Positions 1-11,361 of a DNA stretch of 64,000 nucleotides are shown piece after piece. The position numbers and the translations under genes are program-made. Every line of letters starts with the position of its first letter. Position 1 is the stretch's first letter. Where the stretch lies: assembly GCA_036852015.1 (NCBI GenBank), contig JAANDG010000480.1:1-64000 (forward strand). Direction: 5' to 3'. The notes beneath the pieces were generated by a model. It made no database searches and was not told where the DNA came from. It saw only the letters and a program-made list of their open reading frames with translations. The DNA is from Pelodera strongyloides (lineage: Eukaryota > Nematoda > Chromadorea > Rhabditida > Rhabditidae).

Positions 1-533
1 ATTTTTTTCCCGAGCACTTCCTGATGGATTATATAATTCACAAGGGAATCCTGCCATTATGCACAATTAAAATTATAAGTTAGTCCCCTGCCAATACCAA
101 TACGCCCAATTATTAATATTAGAAGGTGAAAAATTCATGTGAAAAACTAATAATGTGTTATAGTAAAAAAAAAGAAACATTTTTTGGTCTGGTTCAAACT
201 GAGACAAATGTGTGTTTTTCCTACATTGGGCATACCAAGAAAAGGGAGCTATTACTAATACACGTTTTAAGTGTTTATGGAATTCCCAGGGGCAGGGGAG
301 TAAAATATGTAGTTCCAAGGAACATTAGCTAAAAAGCACTACCCGTATCGTCTGAGCAAATGTCATCAATACTATACGCGTGACCTGGCATACGGTAGTC
401 AGTCATATAAAAACCCATTTGGCGACGGTTTCCGCTTTTTCCTGGGCCAAACCACTTGGTGACCATGTCGCGAGCAAATTTTCTCACAAACCGTCGTCAA
501 CTTGTCACCACCTGGTCAGCAAGTGGTCGATGA

Positions 534-579
534 CCGGTCACCAAATGGTTTGTTTTGATTAAAACCATTTGGTCACCGG
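534..579. repeat. Hairpin with CCATTTGGTSACC arms
   Basis: The arm CCGGTCACCAAATGGT at 534-549 is repeated inverted, with one mismatch, as ACCATTTGGTCACCGG at about 564-579. A third related copy (CCACTTGGTGACC) lies near 452. This could be the end of a small inverted-repeat element or a palindromic binding site. The sequence alone does not decide. Confidence 0.45.
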
Positions 580-888
580 CTGTAGACGGTTTTTCTGCGA
601 TCTGGACAAGTATACGATTTTCCTGTGTAGTGTAAATAATAGTCCATTGCGATACTGTGTGAATAAAGATTTACGCCATCTTACAACGCACATCATATCT
701 GCGTAGATCAGCCTAGAGCATCGGCTCTTTATATTTTCTCTCCTAAAATGTCGTATTTTTTTATACTATACATTTCTTCTTCAGCTTCTTTCAACTTTTA
801 TTGTATGTTGTTCTAGACTTTCAATATTCAGACATGGCTTTTCAACAAAGAAACGATGCGCTAAATGGTTAGTTAGTTTTGTTTGCTC

Positions 889-960
889 AGACTCAGGCTT
901 GCTTAGGCTTAGGCTCAGGCTCATGCTTAGGCTTATTGGGCGCTCAGCCTAAGCCTGAGC
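889..960. repeat. Degenerate interstitial telomere repeats
   Basis: Repeated GCTTAGGCTTAGGCTCAGGCT on one side and GCCTAAGCCTGAGC on the other form an imperfect inverted array of the nematode telomere hexamer TTAGGC. Other short arrays lie at 28421-28447, 29816-29834 and 60190-60214. Confidence 0.6.
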
Positions 961-1773
961 TCTCAATAGTTAGTTCTGTAGAATGAGATTTACTGGAGGC
1001 AAGATTTCGGCGTTTTTCCGCAATCAACCATATTTGTTTACTGACAATGAGATTTATGGGGTTAATAATAATAATAATTTATTGACACATTATATAAAAT
1101 ATATAAGTGTGCATCATATAAATGATGATGAGAAGGTTGGCAAATTAAGCCACATGTAACGATTAGCTTGAGGTTCGTTTATAAGAAAAGAGTAACACCT
1201 TGCAACAAATCAATTACCAATAAGATTGAGTGTTTCGCCATAGTTGATTTTTTTGAATTTTCGTGCATTACCTCAGGAAATAAAACAATAACATAACACA
1301 CAATAGTGAATTATAACATAAATCTATATACTACGGCATGCCTAAGAATAGTTTCTACCTAGCCACCTTTCTCAAATTCTAGCATCCGTAATATACCTCC
1401 ACCCGCAGTAATTCGAATGCGCTATGCACGAAAATTCATGTACCGCACATGGTATTTTTTGTGGATAAGCCACAGGCGTGCTACTCAAGGATACAGGTAA
1501 AATTATTAAATACACATTTGCTTCATGAGTTGTTTCACTGAGGTTGGTTCCATACATACTGTTGCACTGTTTGGTTCTGATATAATTCTTTTAGAACGCA
1601 GATAAACAGAACAAATACGATTCGATGTAGATAACAGTTGAAAATAGATACGAAACGAATAACAGAGGTGAAAGTAATATGATATTTAGGTTTCTTCGTG
1701 ACTTTTCCATGATGTAGATGTAGCTGCAAACTCTAATGGCCGTTTTTAGAAGATTTCTAAATGAATGTGATGA

Positions 1774-3648
1774 TTAATTCGTTCTTGGAATATAGGTATA
1801 TTCCCTAAACCCGACTGTGATATCATTTTCTTCTAAACTATTTAGAATTTGAGTGATGTCTGACGATTTCAATAGCCTTTTAAATGTTTTAGAATCATGT
1901 GCCTTTAGCAATTGTTCTGGCATTTTGTTTAGCCATCTGGCCGTACGCAGAAAGAAACTGTGATAAAACGGGTTACGCTTTGCCAAAGGAACATGATATT
2001 CAAACGACGATAATCGTCCTCGAGTAGGCTTCATTACGTAATATTTACTGAAGGATAGTTCGCCTTTCAAAAGTTTGAATGTGAATATAAGGTCGTGTTG
2101 GATTCTTCTTTGTTGCAATGAAAGCAGGTTAAACTTACGTAATCGGTCTGAGTAAGATGGGATCAGGGTGCATTTTGGGTAACATTTTTGAAAGATCATG
2201 CGAGTGATTCTTGATTGCACTTTTTCGACACGTAGTTTATCTTTTTTGATATACGGATTCCAGACAACGCTTGCAAACTCTAACAGAGGACGGACCCAAG
2301 TTTTATACGATTTTACGAGAATCAGAGGATTTCGCTGCTTAATGCCCTTAGTAAGAGCATACCAAACACCCATACTTTTCGTACATATATTAGAAATGTG
2401 GTCAACAAAATGCCAATTATCTTGTATCTGAATTCCCAAATCTCTCATAGAAGAAACCACTCCCAATTGAGTTCCATTCACACTATACTTATACTTACAG
2501 TTTTTCTTTCCCATATATAGAACCTTACATTTTTTACTAGCCAACTCAATTTGCCAATCGATACAGTACTTCGACAACGTATCTAGCGACTTTTCTAACG
2601 AGAGATTGGCACTCAAAGCTTCATGTGGTTGATAACTACAGTAGATTTTACAATCATCAGCAAAACAGCGTATGTGTATGTTAGGAGAAGTTCGAATGAC
2701 ATTGGGAAGATCACATATATACAAAAGAAACAATATAGGACCAAGTACAGAGCCTTGAGGCACACCAGATGTAGCATTAAATTCATCAGACAAACAGTCA
2801 TTTACTTTTACTTGAAATGTTCTACGCGCTAAGAAATCAGACAACCAGTGAATTAACTGAAGAGGAAAGCCCAGCATTTGAAGTTTGAATAACAATTTGG
2901 AGTGAACCACCTTATCAAAGGCTTTTGCAATGTCTAAGTATATAACATCTACACATTCGCCTTTTTCATAAGAAGAGAGCCATTGTTTCTGTACATCAAG
3001 CATCTGTAGGTCTACAGATTTCCCCCTTATAAAACCATATTGTTCTGCTGGCAAACAATTTAACCGTTCAATATATTTGTACAATTGATGTTTTACTATC
3101 ATTTCCATAGTCTTGCAAACAGCACTGTTAATACATATAGGTCTGAAGTGTACAGGATATTTAGGCTTCGGAACCTTAGGAACAGGAGTTACGATAGATT
3201 TTCTCCAAATGTTAGGCATTCTACCCGTTTCTATAGAGATATTATAAATAAAAGACAATGGTTCTGATAATTCACCCTTACAAAATTTCAAGAAAAACTG
3301 AGGAATCCCGTCTGATGTCAAAGAAAACGAATTTTTTAGTCTACCAAGTGATTTACACACGTCTTGAGGAAAAATAACCGGTAGTGAAGCATTAGTATGG
3401 ATATCTGATCTAGAATACATCATTGGGAAAGTGCCATTGTCACGCGTGAATACAGACTCAAACTGATTTCCTAAGAGGTTTGCCTTTTCATAGCTATCAT
3501 AAACACATTGGTCATTGAGTGGTTTGTGAATTACACCAATTGATGATTTACCTTTAATACGAGAATTTACGTACGTATAAAATTTCTTCCCAAATTTGTT
3601 CTCAAAAGCTTTATTTTCCTTATAGGCATAAAACCTCTTCCAACGATT
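1774..3648 (-). pseudogene. LINE ORF2 reverse transcriptase part
   Basis: The long frame from 3423 to 1774 (549 codons) is a non-LTR reverse transcriptase. Visible motifs, in order, are an RPI palm-entry block, the D of YLDIAKAFD, SGVPQGSVLGP and the catalytic FADD box near residue 253, followed by a thumb and a C-terminal region without RNase H. Coding continues upstream in the same frame to about 3648, with a KFGKKFYTYV-like segment typical of the region before the RT. There the frame breaks from the endonuclease segment by a single-base shift. In an active element, endonuclease and RT would be one protein that nicks target DNA and copies the element RNA onto the nick. Confidence 0.85.
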
Positions 3649-4619
3649 TGCTAAGTTGAGCGTTTATTCCCTTTATCAAATCACTAATGTGCACCGATTT
3701 CAAGTTTTTGTTCAAGTTAAACAAGCGTTGTTTTTGATAAACCATATTCTTGATGTATTTTGGAAAACGTGTCAATGGCAATTGCCTGTACTTCAGTGGA
3801 ACATAATCCCTAATCAACGAACGTATATAACTAGAAAAGCGTTCTTCCAAATCGTCAACAGTATTGTATGTCCCAAAATAAGTAACCCAGTCAATTGAGA
3901 GCATAGACTTTATTCGAGGCCAATTAGCACTCTTGAAATCAAGAAAAGGTGTTTGCATATTAATATATTCTATTGTCATATTGATTTGAAAGGTTATTAG
4001 ATTATGATCTGAAGAGCCCAATGGCGGTTCGACCGAACAATTTTTTATTAGGTTAGATGAACTACAAAATAAATGATCAATAATTCGTCTATCACGAGTT
4101 GGTTCTGTTACATAAAAAGACCATCCCAGGGAGTTTATGAAATCACCGAATTCCCTTTCCTTAGCTAATGTAGGACTTGGGTTTGTAAAATCAAAATGAA
4201 TATTAAAGTCGCCAAGAAGAATAACATCAATTCCCGAAGTAGATAAATTGATGATTTCATCATACAATGAAGTATCAGCTAAAGCAGTACAACCCGGAAG
4301 TCTATATACAACAATAAAACGTATTTTACGAAAATTAACTAAATCTTCAATATCTACGCAGCAAAGTTCAAAATTTGCATTTCCCATGTTTTTTTGTTCT
4401 TTGCATAAAAAACATGAATTTACATAGAGACAAATACCACCACCTTTTTTAGACTGTCTATCAAAACGCAATAATTTGTAATTCCCAGTATGCAAAATAG
4501 TGGCAATCTTTTATATCTTTATTTAACCAAGATTCAACCAGAATTAAAATATCAGGATGTTTAGCAGATAAAAAATGGTGTACATTATTAAGATTTTTCA
4601 TGAGACTACGAATATTCAT
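3620..4619 (-). pseudogene. LINE ORF2 endonuclease part
   Basis: This is an apurinic/apyrimidinic-type endonuclease domain of a non-LTR element. The start is the ATG at 4619-4617, reading MNIRSL and then PDILILVESWL, the usual opening of CR1-type endonucleases. Near 4500 the frame shifts by one base, and the rest of the domain continues in another frame with GGGICLYV, LLGDFNIHFD and SSDHNLITF. These carry the metal-binding and catalytic D/N/H residues. A second shift near 3650 leads into the RT frame. The domain would nick target DNA to prime reverse transcription. As written, this copy cannot give full-length ORF2 without two corrections. Confidence 0.8.
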
Positions 4620-4670
4620 AAAAGATACTAAAATCGTCTCATGTTCCTTAATTTGCCCTCTTAGTTTCCC
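4599..4670 (-). promoter_or_regulatory. Candidate -1 frameshift signal between LINE ORF1 and ORF2
   Basis: The last two ORF1 codons and the preceding base read G GGA AAC, immediately followed by the TAA stop (minus strand, 4670-4664). GGGAAAC fits the X XXY YYZ rule for -1 slippage. A -1 shift enters the frame that runs without a stop into the ORF2 start MNIRSL. An 8-bp stem (CATGAGAC at 4643-4636 with GTCTCATG at 4606-4599) lies 20 bases downstream, farther than the usual 5-9. Function is inferred. Termination-reinitiation at the ORF2 ATG is the standard alternative for this group. Confidence 0.4.
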
Positions 4671-5551
4671 ACCTGCCGGTTAGTACCAACAGAACCCGTG
4701 AAACTATTAGGAGTGAAATTGTTTGGGGGAGGACCCGACCGAGGTCTATTAGTGTGCCGTGGATTTACCCAACCAGGAGGAATGCAAGTCTCAAACGCCA
4801 ATTTGGTCCTGTCCACACCATTTTCCGACGCCCACACCAACTTATCATCCCTAAGCTGCCACCTTTGCTGGCCTCCCATACTGTTGAGATAATCCCGCTG
4901 AGTACGCATTTCATTCAAACGTTGCCTCTGTTCGAAAGTCATACTCTCCCTGATGAATACCCTACCCCACTTTGTATCTTTGAGCCGGTGTTTTCTACTG
5001 AGAATTTTGGAACGGGAAGCACGAGAAGGCATTTCAAGCTTCCACAAAAAAGCATTCATTTTGTATAGGGCACAGGGAGCTTCTGTAATACCTAAGAACT
5101 TAATCATTGCTTTGAGATTCAATGTCTGGGTTGTCTCCTCCGCTACTTCATTACGAGCAATAGTTTCTTTTGGAAGGTCCATGTTGTGATTGGGAGGAGG
5201 GGGAACATTGGGAACTGAAATAACTAGACTACGGAGCCTACGCTCCTCCCTGACACTGTCCATTACGAGGCTAGAGGTGCCACTAATAACCCCCTTAGCC
5301 AAAGAAATTAGTTTCTGGACAGCATCAAGCAGTTTTCCAGCTTGCCCTGCATCTAGATGTAATCCATCCTGTCCTACTTGAAGCATACCTTCAAGCTCTA
5401 CTTCACCCATGCCCAGAATTTCACTGAGCTCAACCTCCTTACGCTTAGGAGAATGCCCCCTAGGTGAAGAACTCCCATCACTATTTCTATCCCTCTTTGC
5501 TGCACTCCTTGGAACAGGAGCGTCTACGCCCTTATCCTTATCCACATCCAT
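4661..5551 (-). CDS. LINE ORF1 protein
   Basis: This is an open frame of 296 codons on the minus strand, directly upstream of the endonuclease. The N-terminal third is charged and serine-rich, with a basic RGHSPKRK stretch. A predicted helical segment follows. The second half contains an isoleucine-rich strand region and a basic run ending in VFIRESMTFEQRQRLNEMR, which resembles the C-terminal RNA-binding region of L1/CR1-type ORF1 proteins, where a similar 'T-x-x-QR' helix follows the RRM-like fold. The tail is rich in P, N and G. The expected role is binding of element RNA as a chaperone-like particle protein. The frame is intact, unlike ORF2. The stop codon is preceded by a slippery heptamer. 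Confidence 0.7.
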   Translation of the reverse strand: MDVDKDKGVDAPVPRSAAKRDRNSDGSSSPRGHSPKRKEVELSEILGMGEVELEGMLQVGQDGLHLDAGQAGKLLDAVQKLISLAKGVISGTSSLVMDSVREERRLRSLVISVPNVPPPPNHNMDLPKETIARNEVAEETTQTLNLKAMIKFLGITEAPCALYKMNAFLWKLEMPSRASRSKILSRKHRLKDTKWGRVFIRESMTFEQRQRLNEMRTQRDYLNSMGGQQRWQLRDDKLVWASENGVDRTKLAFETCIPPGWVNPRHTNRPRSGPPPNNFTPNSFTGSVGTNRQVGN

Positions 5552-5666
5552 TAAATCTTACAATGAAAGAAAGATATTTACTAACTATTAGTTAATATTG
5601 TCAAAAGGAATAATACTGACCGAGGTTGTGTCGCAGAGCCTCGGAAAACCGCCGCGCCTCGGAAAC

Positions 5667-5802
5667 GGGGTTTCCAAGGTGAAAAAGTACAGTGTATCAC
5701 TACACGAGAGTTTTTTTTTTAATTTTTCATATTACTTATGCGGGTTTGGTGTCGAAATACGGTAGCATTGACAGAATCTCAGCCAATTCTTTTGGAAACC
5801 CC
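5667..5802. mobile_element. Small foldback element, family F
   Basis: Termini GGGGTTTCCAA and TTGGAAACCCC are inverted. The interior has CACTACACGAGAG and GAAATACGGTAGCATTGACAGAA, shared with the copies at 7406, 8861, 19119, 30286, 31810, 55144 and 62590. There is no coding capacity, so it is a MITE-like non-autonomous element. Confidence 0.6.
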
Positions 5803-6116
5803 ATCATCACTGGAAGTTGCATATATCGAGCTGGTCGTACTACAGTCCTACAGTAGTCCACGAACCAAGTAGAATGTTTACTTTGTTTAGAAATGCTCAA
5901 CATAGTCGATATGTACGTCGGACTGTCCGTATTTGTGGTAAGTTGTTGTAGTAATTAATAATTTATTACGCCCAAAGACAATCAAAGGAAGCAATGTAAC
6001 ACGCAGTTTGGTTGAACTTACGTACTACCAAGTGTTCTGGATTCTTCGCGAAGTACGTAAGTACCACCAAGAGAAATACCAGAACTTACGCTGGGAGAGC
6101 ATAGCGTGTTGGGTTG

Positions 6117-6252
6117 GAATCTGGGCGAAACCGCGGCGAACTCTGGGCGAGGACCTGGCGAAAGCAGCGCGCGGAAGAGAGTTCGCCATTCGACTGTGGC
6201 GACCCTCTAAAACCTTCGCCGCGCACTCGCCACACTTCGGCGGCGCGCAGTT
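6117..6252. repeat. GC-rich patch of GGCGAA/TTCGCC units
   Basis: In otherwise AT-rich DNA this 135-bp patch repeats GGCGAA on the left and TTCGCC on the right (for example CTGGGCGAAACCGCGGCGAA and GAGTTCGCCATTCG), so the whole patch is an imperfect inverted repeat. A related patch lies at 62465-62550. A long frame crosses it in each direction but has no protein-like features. Confidence 0.45.
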
Positions 6253-6610
6253 AAATTTTAGCATTGTACCGTTAGAAAGCTGCTTCTCATGCATTCTCTA
6301 CCGAAATCGTGTCCTAGGCACTCCAGTATACCGGTTTTTAATCCGTAAACAGGAACATCTTTAAAACTGTATTATAATAACGGCCAGTTTTAAAAGTATT
6401 CTGGACAACTGAATTTCCATATGTTGTAAGCAACTTAATAAAACCAGACTAAAAATCGCGCAGTGTTGCCGCAGTAATTTGCATACACTATAACGGATCT
6501 TACAGCTCACTCACAATCAGGCACATAGTTCACCGCGAGACATAAGCTATATGTCTCCACAATTATCATTAATGGATATTCAAACGAGCTGCACCTTCCT
6601 GGTATTCTGA

Positions 6611-6737
6611 GGCCATATTCGCCACTCTGATTCCCTCTGGGAAATATTCCCTGCGGAGGGAAAATAGCATACCAACGTGAGACAAACAGCGAAAAAGAGG
6701 GGAATTCCCCATGGGGAATTGAGTGGCAAATATGGCC
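6611..6737. mobile_element. Small foldback element, family L
   Basis: Ends GGCCATATTCGCCACTC and GAGTGGCAAATATGGCC are inverted repeats. The interior carries GGGAAATATTCCCTG and GGGGAATTCCCCATGGGGAATT. The second copy is at 57419-57540, in an intron of the coiled-coil gene. Confidence 0.65.
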
Positions 6738-7003
6738 TTAGGATAATCTTAGTGTGGTCGATTATAATTAGTTTAGGTGGCAACGGCGGGTCTCATCGCG
6801 AATGCTCTAGTGTTAACTGTCGTATCTCGACAGCCGAGCATGCAAAACCCGTTCGGAAAACTGCTCTTCAACCAATCGATTACGGATTTTATCGCCTGTC
6901 TTCTGAATGCGACCTACTTTGCACCCATGGTTTTCTTGTGAGTGGTGTTAGTTCCTAATTACTGTCTATGCAACCAAAGCCCGTGCCAAAGTCCGATGTT
7001 TAC

Positions 7004-7404
7004 TTAAAGGGACAGGCCCATCAAAATAAACCTACATTTACGATACGTTCATAATGACTAGCAAGCATTTTTATTACAATATATACAAACTAAATTTCAC
7101 CATTATTCGCCCTAGACAACTTTTTTTCCAATGCGCTCTGCTCAAATGTATACCATAAAACTGCAGATTTCAAAGCTATATAATATGCAAATTTTAATCG
7201 CATTATAATTTCACGATAAATTTGCATTGACGACAAGGATATTTACGGCTCTACGGTATACAGTTGAGCAGAGCGCATCGGAAAAAAGTTTTCAATGGCA
7301 AATAAATGTGAAATTTAGTTTGTATATATTGTATTAAAAATGCTTGATAGTCACTATGGACGTATCGTAAATATAGGTTTACTTTGATGGGCCTGTCCCT
7401 TTAA
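7004..7404. mobile_element. TTAA-flanked foldback element, family A (copy 1)
   Basis: It starts TTAAAGGGACAGGCCCATCA and ends with the inverse, GGCCTGTCCCTTTAA. The two arms pair over most of their length. Other copies are at 14873-15205, 60439-60834 and 42357-42810 (the last without clean TTAA ends). No coding potential. Confidence 0.75.
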
Positions 7405-7405
7405 T

Positions 7406-7556
7406 GAGGTTTGCAAGTATGCCGAAAATTTACCGTATCTTGGAACTACACGAGAATATTTTTTTAATATTTCATATTATATATGCAGGTTTCGTGCAGA
7501 AATACGGTAGTATTGACAGAAACACACCGACTTTTTGGAATACTTGCAAACCGCAT
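7406..7556. mobile_element. Family F foldback element (copy 2)
   Basis: It begins GAGGTTTGCAAGTATG and ends ATACTTGCAAACCGCAT, with the family interior ACTACACGAGAATATTT and CAGAAATACGGTAGTATTG. It directly abuts the family A element ending at 7404. Confidence 0.65.
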
Positions 7557-7648
7557 TATCACAGTTTTTCATTCTTATTGATGACGATGTTCACTCCACA
7601 GGTAAACTGAACTTTCCACTCATGGTGCCGCCGAAGTCCCTTTGCATG

Positions 7649-7832
7649 AATAAAAGCGAAATACCGGCCGGTTGTTGAAACGCATCGAGTACACCATCAT
7701 GCTTATGCAGCCTATGCAAATGACCATAAATTGTAATAAAATATCCAGCTAAATTCGAGCAAATTAGCATAAATACATAATAATTTGGTTGTCCACGATG
7801 CGTTTCAAAAACCGGACCGCATTTCGCTTTAA
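7649..7832. mobile_element. Family E foldback element (GAAATACCGGCCGG)
   Basis: Inverted ends are AAAGCGAAATACCGGCCGG and ACCGGACCGCATTTCGCTTT, with the inner arm TTGAAACGCAT / ATGCGTTTCAA. Family E is the most frequent element of the window, with two sub-types: GAAATACCGGCCGG and GTATAACAGCCGG. Confidence 0.65.
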
Positions 7833-8108
7833 AATTACAGTGATTTGAAAAGTCTGAAGTCGAGGGATCTATCGCAATGGTATGGATTCCTCTCGATTAT
7901 TTCGTATGAAATTGGAAATATGACGTAAGTATAAATTATGAGTTAACTTACATCGAGCTATTAGAGCTATTTCATTAACACTGATAAGCTACTTCATTAA
8001 CACTCGTTTAACATGGGACATCTCAAGTTGGAAACCTAGTGAAAACTACGTCCAATCTGGGTTTCAGAATATTGTTCAAAGTAACCCTATGTCGGCCCCT
8101 AGAGTATG

Positions 8109-8258
8109 TTAAAGGGAAATACCGGCCGGTTTTTGAAACGCATCGAGGACATGAGCATTCTTATGCAGCATATGCAAATGAACATAAATTAGAATAAAAA
8201 TCGAGCTAAATTCGAGCAATCCGCAATGCGTTTCAAAAACCGACCGGTATCTCGCTTG
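8109..8258. mobile_element. Family E foldback element
   Basis: Starts TTAAAGGGAAATACCGGCC with TTTTTGAAACGCAT and ends ATGCGTTTCAAAAACCGACC. The right terminus is degraded. Confidence 0.55.
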
Positions 8259-8539
8259 GGAAGTTAAGAGATGCGCACTTCCATTAAATCCAGCTCATCA
8301 CTTTCCATCACAGAACATCTCTAAAAGCTTAATTGCACCATTTCAGGCGCTTTTTCATCAGTATCAATCGACTATGCGCTATATTTTTCCTTTAATCTAT
8401 TGGAAAATGTTCACCATCCGACTGACTTATTGCCTGAACATCGCTTCTTGGGTTATCGTAGTGATTCCCGGCTTTATTGCCTATATAGGTACTATAGCTT
8501 AGTGCTGTTTTTGAGTAAAGAGGTTCTTTGTGCGAGTTT

Positions 8540-8641
8540 TACCTAGGGTAGTCTTACCTAGGTTACCTAGGGTAGGGTACCTAGGGTAGGGTAGGTTACC
8601 GTGGGTAGGGTAGGTTACCTAGGGTATCTAGGGTAGCGTAC
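8540..8641. repeat. Minisatellite of GGTAGGGTACCTA-like units
   Basis: About 100 bp of imperfect tandem repeats of ACCTAGGGTAGGGT and close variants. No gene is associated. Confidence 0.7.
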
Positions 8642-8860
8642 TCTCAGTGTGGCGCGATGTTTTGTCTGACATCACGATACACGACTCACAGTTTCCTGCT
8701 TCAGAGGTCTGCCCCTTGGTCTATAGCAATACAACTTGGAGTTTGCAATTTACCGACAATGAATGGTCGACTGCGGTTGGATGGTTCGTTTTCATTTGTT
8801 CGTTTGTTCGTCTTTCATAACCCTCACAGTAGTCTTTGGAAATCTTAAGAATGTATATTG

Positions 8861-9012
8861 GGGGTTTCAAAGTATGGTGAAAATTTACAGTATTTTGGAA
8901 CTACCGGAGAATATTTTTTTTACTTGTCCATATTATGTATGCAAGTTTCGTGCAAAAATACAGTAGTATTGAGAGAAGCACACCGAATTTTTGGGATACT
9001 TGGAAGCCCCAT
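8861..9012. mobile_element. Family F foldback element (copy 3)
   Basis: GGGGGTTTCAAAGTATG at the left and GATACTTGGAAGCCCC at the right, with the family interior. Followed within about 50 bp by a family E element. Confidence 0.6.
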
Positions 9013-9064
9013 ATCCATACGACTTGCTGGTCACCAAATGAAGGTTGGAAAAAGCAATATGACA

Positions 9065-9249
9065 TTAAACCGAAATACCGGCCGGTTTTTGAAACGCATC
9101 TTGCTTGGTCAACTGAATTCCTACCTATCTTTGCCAATTTGCTCGAATTTAGCTCGATTTTTTACTCTAATTTGCGTTGATTTGCATAAGCTGCATAAGA
9201 AGCTGGTCTACCCGATGTGCTTCAAAAACTGGCCGGAGTTTCGCTTTAA
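9065..9249. mobile_element. Family E foldback element
   Basis: TTAAACCGAAATACCGGCCGG at the left, GGCCGGAGTTTCGCTTTAA at the right. Confidence 0.65.
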
Positions 9250-9645
9250 CTAAATCTAAAAAATGATTTTCGGTTGTTCAATGTACTTTGTGCATACCTT
9301 GGTGATCCTACTTACTGGCAGCCCAGGCATTTTATTTACCTGCCTATGAGCTTATTAAAAATAAGAAATTATGAAGTGTTTCAGGTATTATGACTTCATG
9401 CGTAACCTAAGCTTTATCATTGCTACGGGATGCATAGACATGGTGACATTTGTACGAGCACGAGTCATGCACAACGCGGTGAACATTATTATTTCTCATA
9501 TTATACTGACTGAGAGTGCCGCTACTCAATCAAGTCTCAAGACCAAGACATGTATATAAAAGCATTGCATCGTGTAGACATTGTTCGCAGCGCAGAGGTT
9601 CTAAAGTAGTGTAGTGTAGACGAAGAGTTGCAGGCGACCAATTGC

Positions 9646-9839
9646 TTAAAGCGGTATAACAGCCGGTCTTGAAACATATGTTTGACGGTGTATTCCCATC
9701 GGTTTATTCCCACATATCGGTGCAAATACCTGCGCGATACTTCGCGATTTTCTAGTCCAATTATATTGATTTGCATACGACATATGGAGATGCAGTTGTC
9801 CTGCGTACGTTTCAAAAGCCGGCAGTTATATCGCTTTAA
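9646..9839. mobile_element. Family E foldback element, sub-type GTATAACAGCC
   Basis: TTAAAGCGGTATAACAGCCG and GGCAGTTATATCGCTTTAA are inverted ends. Both carry TTAA. Confidence 0.65.
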
Positions 9840-10435
9840 GGTCTTCACTTCAAGCGAGACTAGGCAAGTATCTAGCGCAACCATCAATTCATTTATTTAA
9901 ATTGACCGACTCGATTTAGCTGCGAACTTCAACCAATTGGCAAAGTGCTCAGCGACGTCGTCAACAGGATGAAATTCGTTTTGTAAAGCAGGTGTCAATT
10001 TTTAACATTGTTTACACTTTTACGGCGAATTAAATAAACAATACGTCACGAGCTGCTCCTTTATTCAGCGGCCGTTTTTTTATACATATGACATGATGAA
10101 CACCTGCATTCCAATGTATTTACGCTAAATGGGCTCGAATTGAGCTCGATTTTTTTATTTCAATCATACTCATTTGAATATAATACATGGGTTATCCAAA
10201 ATCCGTTTCAAAAACCGGTTGTTATATTGTGTTTAATAAATGAATGTTTCTAGGCATGTCTACAGAGTTGTACTTATGTGGGCGAGCTGTTTACGTACTT
10301 CTACTTATCTCGTTTCGCTGAAGACCGAGTGTTTCGATTCAGCCTCACTATGTTTATGTGGGTCTGTTTACCGACAATGGACGCGTAAGTCTATTTGGAA
10401 AGGTTTTATTGTAAACATGTATTTATTGTTTGATC

Positions 10436-10496
10436 GTTTGTTTGTTTGTTTATTTGTTTGTTTGTTTGTTTGTTTGTTTGTTTGTTTGGTTGTTCG
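10436..10496. repeat. (TTTG)n microsatellite
   Basis: Uninterrupted to slightly interrupted GTTT repeats over about 60 bp. Confidence 0.9.
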
Positions 10497-10952
10497 TTTT
10501 TTTTTTTAGGTTTGCTCGCTTCGCTCCCTTTTTAGGTTTTTTTACTATAAACAGATTAGAGACTTTAGAAGTATGCCCATCCTCATAGAAAAACACAAGC
10601 TAACGAAGAATCCTCCATGATCTACGGTTCAAAACAAGGGACCTTGCACGTGTTTCCCTGGAAAAAGTTTGTTTCTAGCTTGGAAAATACAATCTTTGAA
10701 TTAATCCAACAACAACCTTTTATTTCAGTGCAATCACTCTACTCTTTAACAAGGAATTGAACGCATGGTTACGGGCAAAGATGGGGTTTTTGGGTAAGTT
10801 TTTTTTATTACTTTTTGATTATACAAAACCCGAATCCCCGGAAACTGCGCTGCTCACGACCGCATAACCATATCTTCTCGCGGAAGTCTACTCATCTCAA
10901 CCAGTGATACCCAGCTACCAATTTGTATACCTTTACTCAAGTTGTGACCGCC

Positions 10953-11012
10953 TTAGACAGGAATCGAACCGACGCCCTTTGTGCCACAAAATGGGCAGCT
11001 AACCACTAAATG
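10953..11012 (-). repeat. tRNA-derived sequence (A and B boxes)
   Basis: On the minus strand TTTAGTGGTTAGCTGCC resembles an A box and GGTTCGATTCC is a perfect B box, at tRNA-like spacing. The acceptor arms do not pair, so it is called a tRNA-derived (SINE-like) sequence, not a tRNA gene. Confidence 0.45.
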
Positions 11013-11361
11013 TTTTTTACGTGATGCATGTCCCTTGTCATCTTACAGAGAGTGAATTGAAATGTACAAAAAGCTCAATATAAACCAACAAGCGCTAACC
11101 TTCTATTTCTACAGGTATTCAAAATTTCAAAATTTATATTCGTCACGCTTTTCAGTGCGTCCCAGCGTGCTCGTGGACAGCAAGAATGATGAAAACTGCT
11201 CTAGAGAACGAGGAACTTTGCCGGACTTGCGATAAGAAATATAACAATATTGAAATACCACCGCTTTACCAAATCCCTAGTACCATTGCATTATTAACTT
11301 ACTTATGTTTATGGCTATTCATATGTGTGTAAATTTAGATGGCAAGTGAAAAATTTTGGTT

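Larger units (their letters stand above)
1..1060. other. Gene-free left margin
   Basis: No convincing coding exon is seen. Short open frames here lack splice context or recognisable motifs. The stretch holds a hairpin at 534-579 and degenerate TTAGGC-type telomere units at 889-960, and it ends at the TAA-repeat tail of the LINE. Confidence 0.5.
1063..5600 (-). mobile_element. CR1/Jockey-like non-LTR retrotransposon, degenerate
   Basis: Reading on the minus strand, ORF1 (5551-4661) is followed by an apurinic-type endonuclease and a reverse transcriptase, then a 3' UTR ending in a TAA microsatellite at 1062-1079. That order is typical of the CR1/Jockey group. The 3' end is fixed by a second, 5'-truncated copy of the same 3' UTR at 29053-29258. 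The 5' end is not seen clearly and is set just above the ORF1 start. ORF2 is broken by at least two single-base frameshifts (near 4500 and 3650), so this copy is probably inactive for ORF2. Confidence 0.85.

Noticed and set aside
6008..6364. Protein frames through the GC-rich patch
   Set aside because: Both strands are open only because the patch is GC-rich. No motif, splice context or paralogue was found.
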